A stretch of 64,000 nucleotides of DNA from Sparassis latifolia (taxonomy: Eukaryota > Basidiomycota > Agaricomycetes > Polyporales > Sparassidaceae): assembly GCA_018466975.1 (NCBI GenBank), contig CM031563.1, forward strand, positions 1,550,001 through 1,614,000, in the 5' to 3' direction. The notes beneath the pieces are model-generated. The model saw only the letters and a list, made by a program, of their open reading frames with translations, did not search any database and was not told where the DNA came from. Position numbers and translations under genes: made by a program. Below are positions 45,543 through 56,977 of this stretch, in pieces. Within the stretch, counting starts at the first letter, position 1; every line of letters starts with the position of its first letter.

Positions 45543-48500
45543 ATGGGTGGTATAGAGATAATGTCAATACTACCGTTGCTTTTCATCCTCCGGGTTGTTT
45601 CCCCAGCACTCGTCTTGTTATCCACTCTATCCGTTCTATTCACCAAACCACCCGCCCCGCAGACCCCTTCTCCCATTACGTCCGTCATCGTCGCTACTCG
45701 CGCTCCTCGTCGTGCTCTTATCCTCCTTCTTCTTTCTCTGACCGCGCTTACCTTCCTCCTGGACGGTCTGACCTTTGTGGTCTATGCAGTCCTGCAGAAG
45801 ACATGGCCCGAACATACCGGCATTGAGATTAACGCTGTCCTTGGCCTCACAGCGTTCGCTGGATTGGCGGCGATCGGTGCCTGGAAAGATATCCAAGGGG
45901 TGGATGTCTGGTCTTTGAAGAGACTGAAGGCTGGCGTTGCTGCAGCATTGGCGCTGGATATCGTCCAAGTTGTATTACTTGGCTTGTCTGTTGCAAGTGG
46001 GTTCATTGTATTAGTTGGGAGCGCGCCGCGTGCTGATAAAAGTTCAAAGAGCCCTTTTCAGTTCAGCAATTACTTCACTTTGCTTTACCCGCGTTCCGTG
46101 TACTTTTGCTCGCGCCTCTCCTGGTCGCGCTCTTGTGTCCCCGCGTTGCCTATCTTCCCGTCCACGACGGCGAAGAAGCCGTGCCCACTGCGTCTAGTCT
46201 ACTCCTGCCACCTCAGGAAGGTGTTCCCACATCCACAAACCTCTCCGCGGTTTCCGCTGAGACGAGCAAGTATGGCACGTTCGAGAATGGACGCCCGACG
46301 CGTTCGATGCTGCAGGCGTCAAGTCCCACCACTCGCACGCATACCCCTGCACCATCTATTCCCCCGCCGAAGGGCAATGTAAGTATCTAGCCTACGTTTT
46401 GGTCGACTGAGACTCACCGCACATATCCAGGCGGCGAAGGAAGAAGTGGCCCTTGATCCATCCTGGCGCGAAATCTACGCTCGTATCAAGCACATCGTGC
46501 CCTACCTGTGGCCGTCCAAGAGTTTCACGCTCCAATTCCTTGGAGTACGTGATTCTTGTTCTCGCGGATCTGACCCTCGTAGCCTGACATTGCTGCAAGG
46601 TTCTCTGTATCTTGCTGGTCGTGCTCGGTCGTCTCGTGAACATCCTCGTACCTCTCATCTTTGCGGAGCTTGTGCACAAGTTTGAGGAGGGCTCCACAAC
46701 ATCGTTGTGGTTCTATCTCTTCTCATACGTGGGTTTACGCTTCTTGCAGGGAAGCGGAGGATTACCTGCTCTGCGTGATGTGCGTATCGCAATTCTGTCG
46801 TGTAGACTCAACATCTCATACACCCGTTACAGGCTCTGTGGGCGCCAGTAATGCAATATTCTGACCGAGGTAAGTAATCGCGACTTCAAACGTTCGTACA
46901 ATCACTCACGTTGAATAAACAGAGATGTCCCAACTCTCTTTTGATCATTTACTCAACTTGTCTTATGCTTTCCACATGCGCCGCAAGACTGGCGAGATTT
47001 TGCGCATCCTCGATCGCGGCGCTGCTATCAACCGCACTTTTGAGGTACGAATCACCATTCTACAGGGTCTTAACACGTCAACTCCAACTTTCGACCCAGA
47101 TTATTATGTTCAACATTCTTCCCACTTTCTTCGATATCACTATCGCTCTTGTCTTGTTTGTCATTTATTTCGAGTGGACCTTGGCCGTGGTCATCTTCTT
47201 CGTGATGGCTGCGTACGGTATGCAAGTTCAATGTTGTGGTCGATGGAGCTCTTGCTGACACCATTCCGTCCAGTTTCTACCAGCGTCGTTCTCACCAGAT
47301 GGCGGACGAAGCTCAGAAGACAGATGAACGATCGTGATATCGTATGTGTCAAATTTTCTAGTCTGTGCTGTTTGTTGACACGGCTCTGCAGGCTACGCGT
47401 GGTATTCATACCGATTGCTTGCTCAATTATGAGACGGTGAAGTACTTCGGTGGCGAGCAACATGAAGGAGAACGCTATCGCCAAGCCATCCACGAGTACC
47501 AGGTCCTGGAGTACAAAGTCATTGGTATGTCTTTCGTCCTCCTGTGTCTCGTTCTAGTCGTTTACCGAAAGCGTGTACACAGTTTCTCTCAATCTTCTCA
47601 ACCTGGTGCAAAACTTCATCATCGTTCGTCGTTGTTCTTCGCATACAATTCACCTGGATATTCATACATCATGACAGACGTTGGGTCTTCTCGTTGGATC
47701 TTTGATTGTTGCGCTCCGGGTTGTGAGAGGCCAGTCAGAGCCTTACCAGTTCGTGTTCTTCATCACATATCTGGCCCAGGTACGTTTGCCAAGGTAGTTG
47801 TACGAGGGTATGAGCTGATGGCAAAGTGACTAGCTCTATACGCCTCTCAACATGCTTGGCACCATCTATCGCTCGGTGAACCAAGCTCTGGTCGACACGG
47901 AGAAGCTGCTCAAGCTGCTCAGCGAGCCTACGGACGTGAACGACAAGCCTAATGCCCCTGATCTGATCGTTCAGGACGGGGAGATTGAGTTCGGTATGTG
48001 TTGAAACTCCAGTACCATGCGCACGGCTCATTCCTTTGCGCAGACAACGTCAGCTTTACGTACGACGGACGCACGACTGCGCTCAACGGTGTGTCCTTCA
48101 AAGTCTCGAAGGGGTCGTCTGTTGCACTGGTCGGAGAGTCGGGTGCAGGAAAGTCTACTGTCCTGCGCCTGCTGTACCGATTCTACGACCTCAAGGAAGG
48201 CGACGGACGTATCCTCATTGATGGCCAGGATATCCGCGACGTGACTCAGGCAAGCTTGCGGAAGTCCATTGGCGTCGTCCCGCAGGACTGTGTTCTATTC
48301 AACTCGACCATTGCCTATAACATTGGGTGCGTACACACCTGACCACCCTGCCCGCGCTGAACTCACACCTTCCTCCATAGATATGGCAAATTCGGTGCTT
48401 CTCAGGACGAGCTCGAAGCCGCCGCCAAGGCTGCGCAGATGCACGACCGGATCGTGAGTTTCCCGGACGGGTATGATACCAAGGTCGGAGAGCGTGGTGT

Positions 48501-49806
48501 CAGGTTGAGTGGGGGCGAGAAGCAGCGTGTTGCCATCGCGAGGACACTCTTGAAGAACCCCCCAATTCTGCTACTGGATGAAGCCACCAGGTACCGTGAA
48601 ACCGGGTCATGGCTAAATTTCGCTCATCGATGATCTTCACAGCGCTCTGGACACAGCGACCGAGAGGGACATTCAGAATGCTCTGCAGACCCTCGTGGAG
48701 GGCCGCTCTTCCCTGACCATTGCCCATCGTCTCTCAGTACGTATTCTCTGCATCGGTGGTAGTTGCACATGATTGACACATCGCCGCGCAGACAATCGCT
48801 ACGGCTGACGTGTAGGTTCTTTGAGTGTGAAATCCTCGTGGTGTTATTAACGTTGCTTTTCAGAATTCTTGTTCTGAAAGATGGGCAGATCGTTGAACAA
48901 GGAAGCCATAGCGAGCTCCTCGCGCTCGACGGCGTATTTGCAAAGATGTGGGCGGCTCAGATTTCAAGCACCGAGGATGGCATATCGATCTCCAACAAGG
49001 AAGAGGTCGCTGGATACTCTGTAGAGGATCCCGCCACCAAGGCCGAGCCGAATCATGTACAAGAAGAGTCGACTGCAACTGCCTGTGCTGCGGATGAAAC
49101 TGTTATTGTTGAGACCCCACAGGTGATGGATGCAGAACTTGATACAACGGATCCCGGACCCGATGGAGACGTCCAACCTCCCACGGAGGTCGCCCTTTCG
49201 GAGCTCACCGTGGCAGAGCCCTCTGGAACCAGCGGCCCAGCTCCGGTCGCATTCCCTTCCTCTGCGGCGGTTGCATTCCCTGCCTCGGACGATCCTGCGA
49301 TTGAGGGAGTCACACCTGGAGATGGTGGCGCTACCGTGGCGTTCCCGTCTTCTGATGGACCGGTTGCGGTGGCATTCCCCGGTTCTGTAGACCCGGCGCC
49401 TATTGTGTTCCCTGCCTCAGAGGAGGCGTCATTGCGCAGTGTCGCCACCCCAGAGCGCACGCAGACTCCCGGTGTTACCTTCCAGGACACCCCATCGCCA
49501 TCTGGGAGGGGCACTCCTGACCCGGAGACAGATGGGAAGCGCAAGAGGACGCTGTCGACTCAAGGCATCCAGCGCTTGGCCAGGAGAGTGTCGATCACCA
49601 CGCGCCGCGCTGGATCGAGCGCGTCGATCCCCAAAATAGCTGGTGCAATCATTCCTGGACTCAGGCGCGAGGGTACGTCGTCTTCGCAGAAGGACGAGGG
49701 GAGCAGCAAGGATGCAAAGGAGAGCCCGAACGCGAGCATCTCGAGCGACATCGGAGGGAAGCTGAAGAAGAAGGATAAGAAGGATAAGAGGAAGAGCTTT
49801 GGCTGA
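45543..49806 (+). CDS. HMT1: HMT1-type vacuolar ABC half-transporter with long tail
   Basis: The protein matches the ABCB6/HMT1 branch: an N-terminal extra membrane domain (from [20 protein letters not shown]), a six-helix core ([40 protein letters not shown]) and a nucleotide-binding domain. The latter has Walker [11 protein letters not shown]-loop VVPQDC, signature LSGGEKQRV, Walker B ILLLDEAT and IAHRLST. Fission yeast Hmt1 moves phytochelatin-cadmium complexes into the vacuole. After the usual end (WAAQIS) an extra tail of about 280 residues follows, acidic at first and then with five repeats of the form [VI]-[AV]-F-P-x-S, and a Lys-rich end ([17 protein letters not shown]). The start at [10 protein letters not shown] fits the family better than the upstream ATG at 45438. 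About twelve introns are present. Confidence 0.92.
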
Positions 49807-50275
49807 GCGCTATGATCGTCACGATTCGAACGACTTGACACGACCTGGATTTACTGTAGTAATATTCCACCGCCATGTTCCATGCCCCCATCGACCGTGC
49901 ACATTTTCTGTTTTCATCAGCATTTCTAGTTACCTCCTGCTTGGACTGACATCGCAATTTGCATCGCTAGGTTATCTTGCTGTAGAGTAGTAGGTAACGG
50001 AGTCATGCGTGAGATTCCATATTTGTGCTGGACACGCCCAGGAGTTCCGGGGTCTAGGCCTTGGAGAAGCTTTGAAAGTTAAGTTTGGGTTTGGGCGCGG
50101 AGTTTGAAAGAAGCTGGGAGGGATATATAGGAGGGCGGCGTCAGCGGATCTTCCTCCCACATCTCTCTTTCCCCCATCTCCGTTGGTTCTGCGTCCCCGT
50201 TTCGGTTTCGTGCAATCTTCCGTGCAAAGTTTCAGCAGGTCCTCGGTCTACTGTATTAACATAACAGAATCAGTC
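49807..50275. other. Intergenic, promoter and leader of glycine-rich RRM gene
   Basis: The upstream part holds the 3' end of the ABC gene. The strong TATA-like ggatatataggag at 50121-50133 and the pyrimidine-rich leader starting near 50150 (cctcccacatctctctttcc) look like a core promoter for the RRM gene. Confidence 0.55.
50123..50130 (+). promoter_or_regulatory. TATA-like box
   Basis: The sequence atatatag lies about 150 bases before the RRM protein start codon and about 30 bases before a pyrimidine-rich start region, a normal distance for a fungal TATA box. Confidence 0.5.
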
Positions 50276-51203
50276 ATGTCCGCGAAAGTTTATGTTGGGT
50301 CAGTTTTGTTGTGCCTTCCCAGGCGGCTCCGCTACCCTGTGGGGCCGCACGACTGATAGTGTTTGCTTACGTTTTGTGTAGCAATTTGAGTTGGAATACT
50401 ACCGATGATTCCCTCCGCGCAGTCAGTGTGATTTTTTGGCGCGTTGACCCTTGCGTCGACGCGTCTGTCTTGTCCGTGTCTGATGCCTCGTGTCTCCGCG
50501 ATCTCTACATTTTAGGCGTTTTCTGCGTACGGGCAAATTCTCGATGTACGCGATCTCTTCTCGTGGCTATACGAAGTCATTGCGTTCTGCGACGCCCTCG
50601 GTGCCGCGGTAAAATGTTGTCCCGTGAACTGATTGTATGCCTCGTGTTTAGTCGATCGTGATGCGCGACCGCGACACTGGTCGCTCGCGTGGCTTTGGAT
50701 TCGTCACTTACAGCAGTGGCATTGAAGCCCAGTCTGCTATCAGCAACCTGAATGAGCAGGAGCTCGATGGGAGGAGGATCAAAGTTAACCTTGCCAATGC
50801 CCGTGGCGGAGGTGGAGGCGGCGGAGGTCGGACACCATGTTATCATGTCGTTGCGAGCTGATCCTTAATACCTATCAGGCGGTGGCTACGGCGGTGGTTA
50901 CAGCGGCGGCCAAGGCGGCGGCTATTCAGGCGAGTCTTCTGTAATCTGATTTATTGCTGCTGTGCTGACGTTGTGGGCTTCGTGCGCAGGCGGTGGTGGC
51001 GGATACAGTGGAGGTGGGTACAGTATGCCACCTAGTGGTTACGGCCAGCAAGGTTGCGACGTAGCGCCATGATGGTCGTTGCGTTCATTGCTGATGATGT
51101 TGCTTTCACAGGCCAGGGCTACAGTGGCCAGCAGAGTGGTTACCAGCAGGGGTACGGTGGTGGATACAACACTGGCTACAGCGGTGGTGCTCCGCAGTAC
51201 TAA
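50276..51203 (+). CDS. Glycine-rich RNA-binding protein with one RRM
   Basis: The RRM is split over short exons. MSAKVYVG ends the first exon at about 50298, followed by NLSWNTTDDSLRA. The next exon begins AFSAYGQILD and is followed by SIVMRDRDTGRSRGFGFVTY, which carries the RNP1 motif. The C-terminal half is Gly/Tyr/Ser/Gln-rich (GGGYSGGQGGGYS, QGYSGQQSGYQQGYG) and ends NTGYSGGAPQY. The layout is that of small stress-responsive glycine-rich proteins that bind and remodel RNA. Introns at 50823-50878, 50932-50989 and about 51054-51111 separate the Gly-rich exons. Confidence 0.92.
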
Positions 51204-54200
51204 GTGTTTTGCGGTCTGTCGGTGCGTTGTGGTTATGTCGCGTCGTGAAGCCCCTTTGGTGATGTCATTTGCAGTCAGACTCGCGCCATGTGTCCTCTTT
51301 CTTCATGTTTCTCGTCTATCGTCTCTCCGCGCACGGGTGTCGTCACCTTGTGAAGCGTCGTTTCCACATCTCAGCCATCATTTTCTTGCTCGACCCACTC
51401 ATCCACACCAGTCTTTATCCGTCCGTCGTCTTCGGTAGCAATCGTCGTGTTCGTCCTGGCTCGTTTCATCCCACTCGTTGATACGGTCTCGGTTTCAACC
51501 ACAATCCGGCTTGTACTTGTGCGCATCATCACCGATTCTGTACGTATATTGCTACCACGTTCCCTGCTTCTCATCGTCGTTAGTTACCCCCCGCGATCTC
51601 GTCGCTGTGGGTGGGTGTGTCTTTGCTGCGTGTCTGTTTCCATTGTATCAAAAGAAGTCTTCGGGCATTTGTAGTAGTTGTGCGATGTGTGCTATTGTCT
51701 TGATGCACCGTGTCGACGTCCATGCAGGAAGAAGACTTCACCGTCTTTGTGTGTTATGATAAGAAGGCCTTTGTCAGTGCATCTCATTCTCCTGCGTTGT
51801 CATAAAACAAAAACATGCGAAGTATCACGGAGATCTAGGCAGTGAGCTGATACTGCAGTGAAATTCCTCAATTTCGTTGAGGGGAAGAGTCAGTGGCGCT
51901 AGTCTGAGGTTGCTAGAACTACTGTATATTCAGGACGACATGCACCATCTGCGTGAGAATCGTACATGTCGTATCTATCGTACGAGGCATCAGGTCATGC
52001 TGCCGGACTGTACATGCAGACTAACACAACGGCGGCGACGGCACTGACAGGAACAACTCTTTGAGTCCACGATGCCTGGTGCAGCATCTGAACTAATTCA
52101 GAGTCGGCCAGGAATAGGTAAAGCAGGGCCAAGTTCCAGGCTGCTGGAAGACCCTGTGTCACATATTCCTGGCCTGAGTGATCCATTGACATCATAGTCG
52201 ATAAAAGAGTCCGTCGCGGTCTCACATACACCAAGAACCGCTGAAATGATCAGCCAGTGCGTCCGGTCAGCTTCGGTCGCGGTGACCCAAAATGACGTAG
52301 TCGCGACCTAAGTCACAAGTGGAAGGTCCGGAGAAGTCGTACGCCCATTAATGTTCCAGCGGTCGAATACTAAGACTCGGAGGATACAGCAGCAGGTAAC
52401 CTGTAAAAGTCATCCAGTCCATCGGTGGGCTAGTGAGACGCTCGGGCCTGCATGGGTGTGGCCGTCGTACTAGGGCTCCGTCTTCGAAGGCCAAGAGGCT
52501 TCAGACAAACAAAAAAGCCTGGGTGTCGTGGTTGGTACTCGAGCAGGATGAAATAATTACGCAGGCAGTCATTTTTGTGGCGTCGAGACAATTATGTGAC
52601 AATTGTGCGTCTCGACTTGTGGTACAAAACTTTACGCTCCGAGAGACCACGGCGACAGGCTCGCTACCTTTTTAACAGCTGCGTGTGTCCAAGTGGCACC
52701 GTTACCACAGCAGGAGGGTGGATGAACGCCGGACGAATGAACACGAAGTGGAGCGAAGCGCGTCTTGTTTTCCTGCTTTTCGCAACATGTCTTTTATGTC
52801 TTGTTCGATGCCCTAGCAACTGTAAGAGAGAGAGGACGTCGACAAAAGACGTTTGGCCGCGACGAAGTAACAATTCTGCGATGTGTCCACTGGCAGAAAA
52901 GGCTGTGCACCGGCCAACATACGTATTCGCCACGGCGACAAGTGGCGAAGCTCACTAGTAGCAGTGATGGATCCGCATTCCAATTCAAAGGACACGAGGC
53001 GCAGCAGATCGCTTGGGAGATGTGCGAACAAGGCCGCTGTCAGCGCCTGTGCCACATCATCCGAGGTAAGATTCTGATGCCAGGACAGGGCGTCGCGAAC
53101 TGTCCGCACTAGTCCTGTGCGGGAGGGATGACAGGTCAGTACCAGTCGACTCGGTGTCGGGAACGGCTCGTGTCATCGTAGACCTGAGATTGACGTGCGA
53201 TCGTCTTCGGAGGCGTGTGGTAGGTCGAATGACCTTTACTGAACTCGGTGGGCCGTTGCCTGTATTGAAAATGCAGGTGCCTAGGGATGGGGTATCGAGG
53301 AGCAACGCCTTCAAACAAAAGGTCCGCATGTCCCTCAGGTGGTGAGGCCACACTGGCCCGAGCAAGAACCAGGCGGACACGCCCCCAATCGACGAAGCAG
53401 AGACATCGCCTATGGAAGTTGGCAGGACATGCCGAGCGATAACTTGCAAGTGTGGGCGGGGACCGTCGGCGAGACACACTTGCATGCGAGGTCGCCACTG
53501 CCCGCCGGAGCCATCTTCTGCGAGCGGACGTCCAGATAGGCTCGGTGTCGTCTTCGAGGCCACCGCACAGAAGTGTGTGTTATTCGCATTGTCTCTGTGC
53601 TCCATCGGCCTGCCGGTACCATAAGACTTTCCTTCTCTAGGGGTGGGATTGCGAAGTCGGGAAACATGCGAGGGAGGCGGAAAACAGCGAGGGAGGGTTC
53701 TCCACGCAGAGCGAGAGTACTACCTCATGCGTCCAGGCCAAGTTGAACCGGTGCTGAGCGTGTGGGGGTTGCGGCCTCGACGACCGAGACAAGGAAGGGG
53801 GGGACTTCAGTGCGAGAGCCTCCCAGTAGAGGAATGACGCGGCGTGGCCACACAGAGGGTATGGGCGAGACTCCAGCCGGTGAAGAGAAAGAAGTGTCCG
53901 ATGTTGACCTTCGACACTGAGCAACCCTGGGCACCCGCGGCCCTCTTGCGGGAGCCTTTGCACGACCGTCGTCCGCTACGAATAACTAATGCGATATCCA
54001 GTGGCTGCGCGGGGATGCTCTGGCGGCTGGAAGTCAGGCCGGGCGGGGATGGGGTGGGGCCACTGGCCTAGCCTACACTCTGCAGAAACTGTGGCTGTGC
54101 CGTTGGCCAGGGGGAAGAGTAGGGGCGCCGAGAAACTCGTCGGCCACCATGAGACACCAAGTGTGCGGTGCCCTGCTTCCATTTCCAAGCACACAAGCGG

Positions 54201-55571
54201 TCCACCGATTATTTTCCAAGTGACGTGTTCAAGGCAAAGGTCCGGGCTTCTGGTCGCCGCCACAAAATCTGCCTGTGTAATCAGAACAAACTAGAAAAGG
54301 TTACACCACGCAGGGCAGAGGGTGCGGATTGAATGGAATTGAATTGAACGAATTGAACGAGGTGGCCTTGACAAAGGAAACAAAGGAGGGATCTGACTCA
54401 GTGACTGGATCGGGTGCTACCGCTCCGCGTGAAGGCCAATGTTTCCATGGCATGTGCCGCAGTGCCTTCACGAATTACATCCCTTCTGGAGCGCAACAAA
54501 GCTGCAAGTGTCCGTGTTCATGGATTTGCGACCAGTGGTCAGACGGGCCTCGTATGCAGAATCCCACGGAGAAAAAAATCCAAGGAACAGCGGCCGAGCT
54601 AGCAGTGGCGGATCAGCATGGAATGACTCGGTTGGCCCCGCGCCACAACGTCAGGGCGGTTTTGGTACAAGGGCGCGAAGCAGGGTGACTGGTGGTTATG
54701 GCCAAATCGGGACTTGCGGATCACGAAGCCACGCCCATTTCTTTCTGGGCCAGATCTACAGATGCTGAAATTGCTCTGAGGCCTTCTTCCTCTCAGTGGA
54801 CCGAGCGGGCATGGCTGGGCAGTGCTCTGCATGCCGTGCAATCATAATCCATCCATCTATCCTTTCTTGTTCAAGGCCAACGACCAACGTGGGAGGAGGC
54901 CGAGATGTCCGTGAACTTCTTTGCGGCCAAACTTCTTCGCGGCCATTGCGGTACTTGCGACCGCCAGTGGCGCAGATAGTAGGGAGCCAATTGACATACC
55001 TCGCCATTCCGTAACTTTCTGGAGTGCGCATGACTGTGTTTCCCCTGGACAAAGAGGGTTTAGCTACGGGGATGTTTGATCCCAGCACTCTGACTCTCCG
55101 CTATGAGAATTTGACTCTGAGAGTCAGATACAGATATCCTGAGGCACGAAGGTTGAAACAGAACATCTACAACTGCCTGTGGGAGACTACTCTGCCAAGA
55201 TGCTCTGACGGCGGCAATTCCCACGCCATCGCTGATGAAATAGGAAGGAGAGAACCGCACAATCTGAGTGGGCCTAGTAGCAATACATTCGCCCGCCGTG
55301 CGCGCAATTGAATTGAGGGAAACAAACACGAATCAAAGTCAGGTGCGGGCCAAAAGGCCATGCCCAAAAAGGCAGGGGAAGCGACCGGCAAGTGCCTGGA
55401 GACACGTGGGAGAAGTGCGGACCCACAGATAAAGACAGAGCCAAACACAACCGCGATCCCACCTATATTTTACCGCCCAACATTCCCTCTCGCTTCTCTC
55501 CAACACCCACCTCCCGTCTCCGTGTCACCTTTCCCTATTTCTCAAAACTCAACACTGTCTTTTGCTTTGAT
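51204..55571. other. 4.4 kb gene-poor interval
   Basis: No gene is recognised on either strand. Small frames, some over 100 codons, lack family motifs and overlap each other. The first 600 bases are the 3' flank of the RRM gene. A microsatellite-like gaattgaattgaacgaattg run is near 54336. The end is T/C-rich (55490-55560) and is probably the leader of the HMG gene. Confidence 0.5.
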
Positions 55572-56977
55572 ATGGCTGGTTTTCTCTCCCTGCTCCCTCC
55601 TCAACCTCCAGTGCCACTCGCGTCGTCCTCGGCCCCGCCTGCCCTGAACGTTGGCAGATCACGACCCAAACGCGACGGCGAGAAGGTTCCACGACCGGTC
55701 AATTCGTGGATCATCTTCCGCTCGGAGACGATGCGGGAACTGCGCAAGCTGGAGGAGTACCGCAAGATGCCCCAGGCGCAGATATCCAAGATAATCTCGC
55801 AGCGTTGGAAGGATGCCACCCCCGACGTCAAGGCACACTACGAGTTCCTGGCCGACATCAAAAAGTTCGAGCACAAGCAGGAACACCCCGACTACGTCTA
55901 CAAGCCACAGAAGAAGGAGGAACGAGAGCGGCAGAGGCAGGAGGAGAAGGAGGCCAAGCAGCGCGCGCGCCTCGACAAGCAGCGTCGCGCAAAGGCGCAA
56001 GACGCGTCGTCCCTCTCATCTCACTTCGTCTCCTCGAACCATATGCCATACTACAACCCCCACCAGCACGTGCGATCCCTCGATACGTCCTATCCGTCCC
56101 CTCCCCTCTCCGATGAGTCAACTCCCCCACCCTGTTCTCCCACACCCCCCGGGCACGTCGTTGCCCTTCCCGACGCGTCAACCTCAACGCACCCACCCAC
56201 GCCTCCCGCGTCTACAAGTGCTGAAACTCCTGCCGTCGCACCAGCTGCGCTGGATCCTCCGGCTGTTCCACTAGCCACATACCCGGCCGCCGCCCCAGTG
56301 CCCGACGTCCTCTCGTTGATTACACCGGATATGCAGCTCACGGCTGCGTTGGCGTCTTCCGAGACACAGTGGAACTACGGATACACGCCTGAGCAGGAGG
56401 CGGGGCCGTCTGCAGTCGTGCGTCGTCATCTTATCTTGTTTCTTTGTTCTCAACTAACCACCTTCTACAGGATATGGACGCCTTACTCCCTCCCATCCAC
56501 ATTCCTTGGCTAGACGAGCCCGACGTGGACCTCGTCGACGACATGGGTCCGATTCCCGACGCTGCACCGGTCTACCACCTGGGCCCCGAGGCTAGCGATG
56601 ATGCGCCGGACACGATCTCGCTGTCGCAGCAGGAAACGTTCACTATGGCGGAGAACGAGTGCATGGCGGCATTCGAGAAGTTCATCGAGTCGCTTGGGCT
56701 CCCGCCTTTGCAGGAGGAGGACGGGAGTGGCAGTGGCAGCGCGGTCGAGCCAAGCGTGGACGAGGATCCGTTCGCATTTATCAATTTCGATGTGGATCCG
56801 TTTTTCCAAAATGCTGCTGTGCCCGCCCCGTCGATGCCCCCTGCACCCACGACACCGTACGTTCCCCCAGCGGGTGCTATGAACAGCGGGATGCGTCGGG
56901 TGGCTGGGAGCTGGCACCCAGCGCAAGAATACATGGACAGTCCCATGATCGACGCCTGGGATGGCCAGACGTTTTGA
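55572..56977 (+). CDS. MATA-type HMG-box transcription factor
   Basis: Two exons (55572-56417 and 56471-56977) give 450 residues. The HMG box (about residues 39-115) reads VPRPVNSWIIFRSETMREL, then AQISKIISQRWKDATPDVKA and ADIKKFEHKQEHPDYVYKP. This MATA-like box is that of sequence-specific fungal mating and pheromone-response regulators. A basic run (ERERQRQEEKEAKQRAR) follows it. The rest is Pro/Ser/Ala-rich and then acidic. A short ATG upstream is not in phase with a better start; the frame is open further 5', but MAGFLSLLPPQP is the first ATG. The role could be in mating, sporulation or development. No mating-type partner (homeodomain or pheromone receptor gene) lies nearby, so it is not evidently a MAT locus gene. 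Confidence 0.88.

Noticed and set aside
55572..56977. Mating-type locus
   Set aside because: Only an HMG-box gene is present, and basidiomycete MAT loci are defined by homeodomain genes or by pheromone and receptor genes, none of which occur here.
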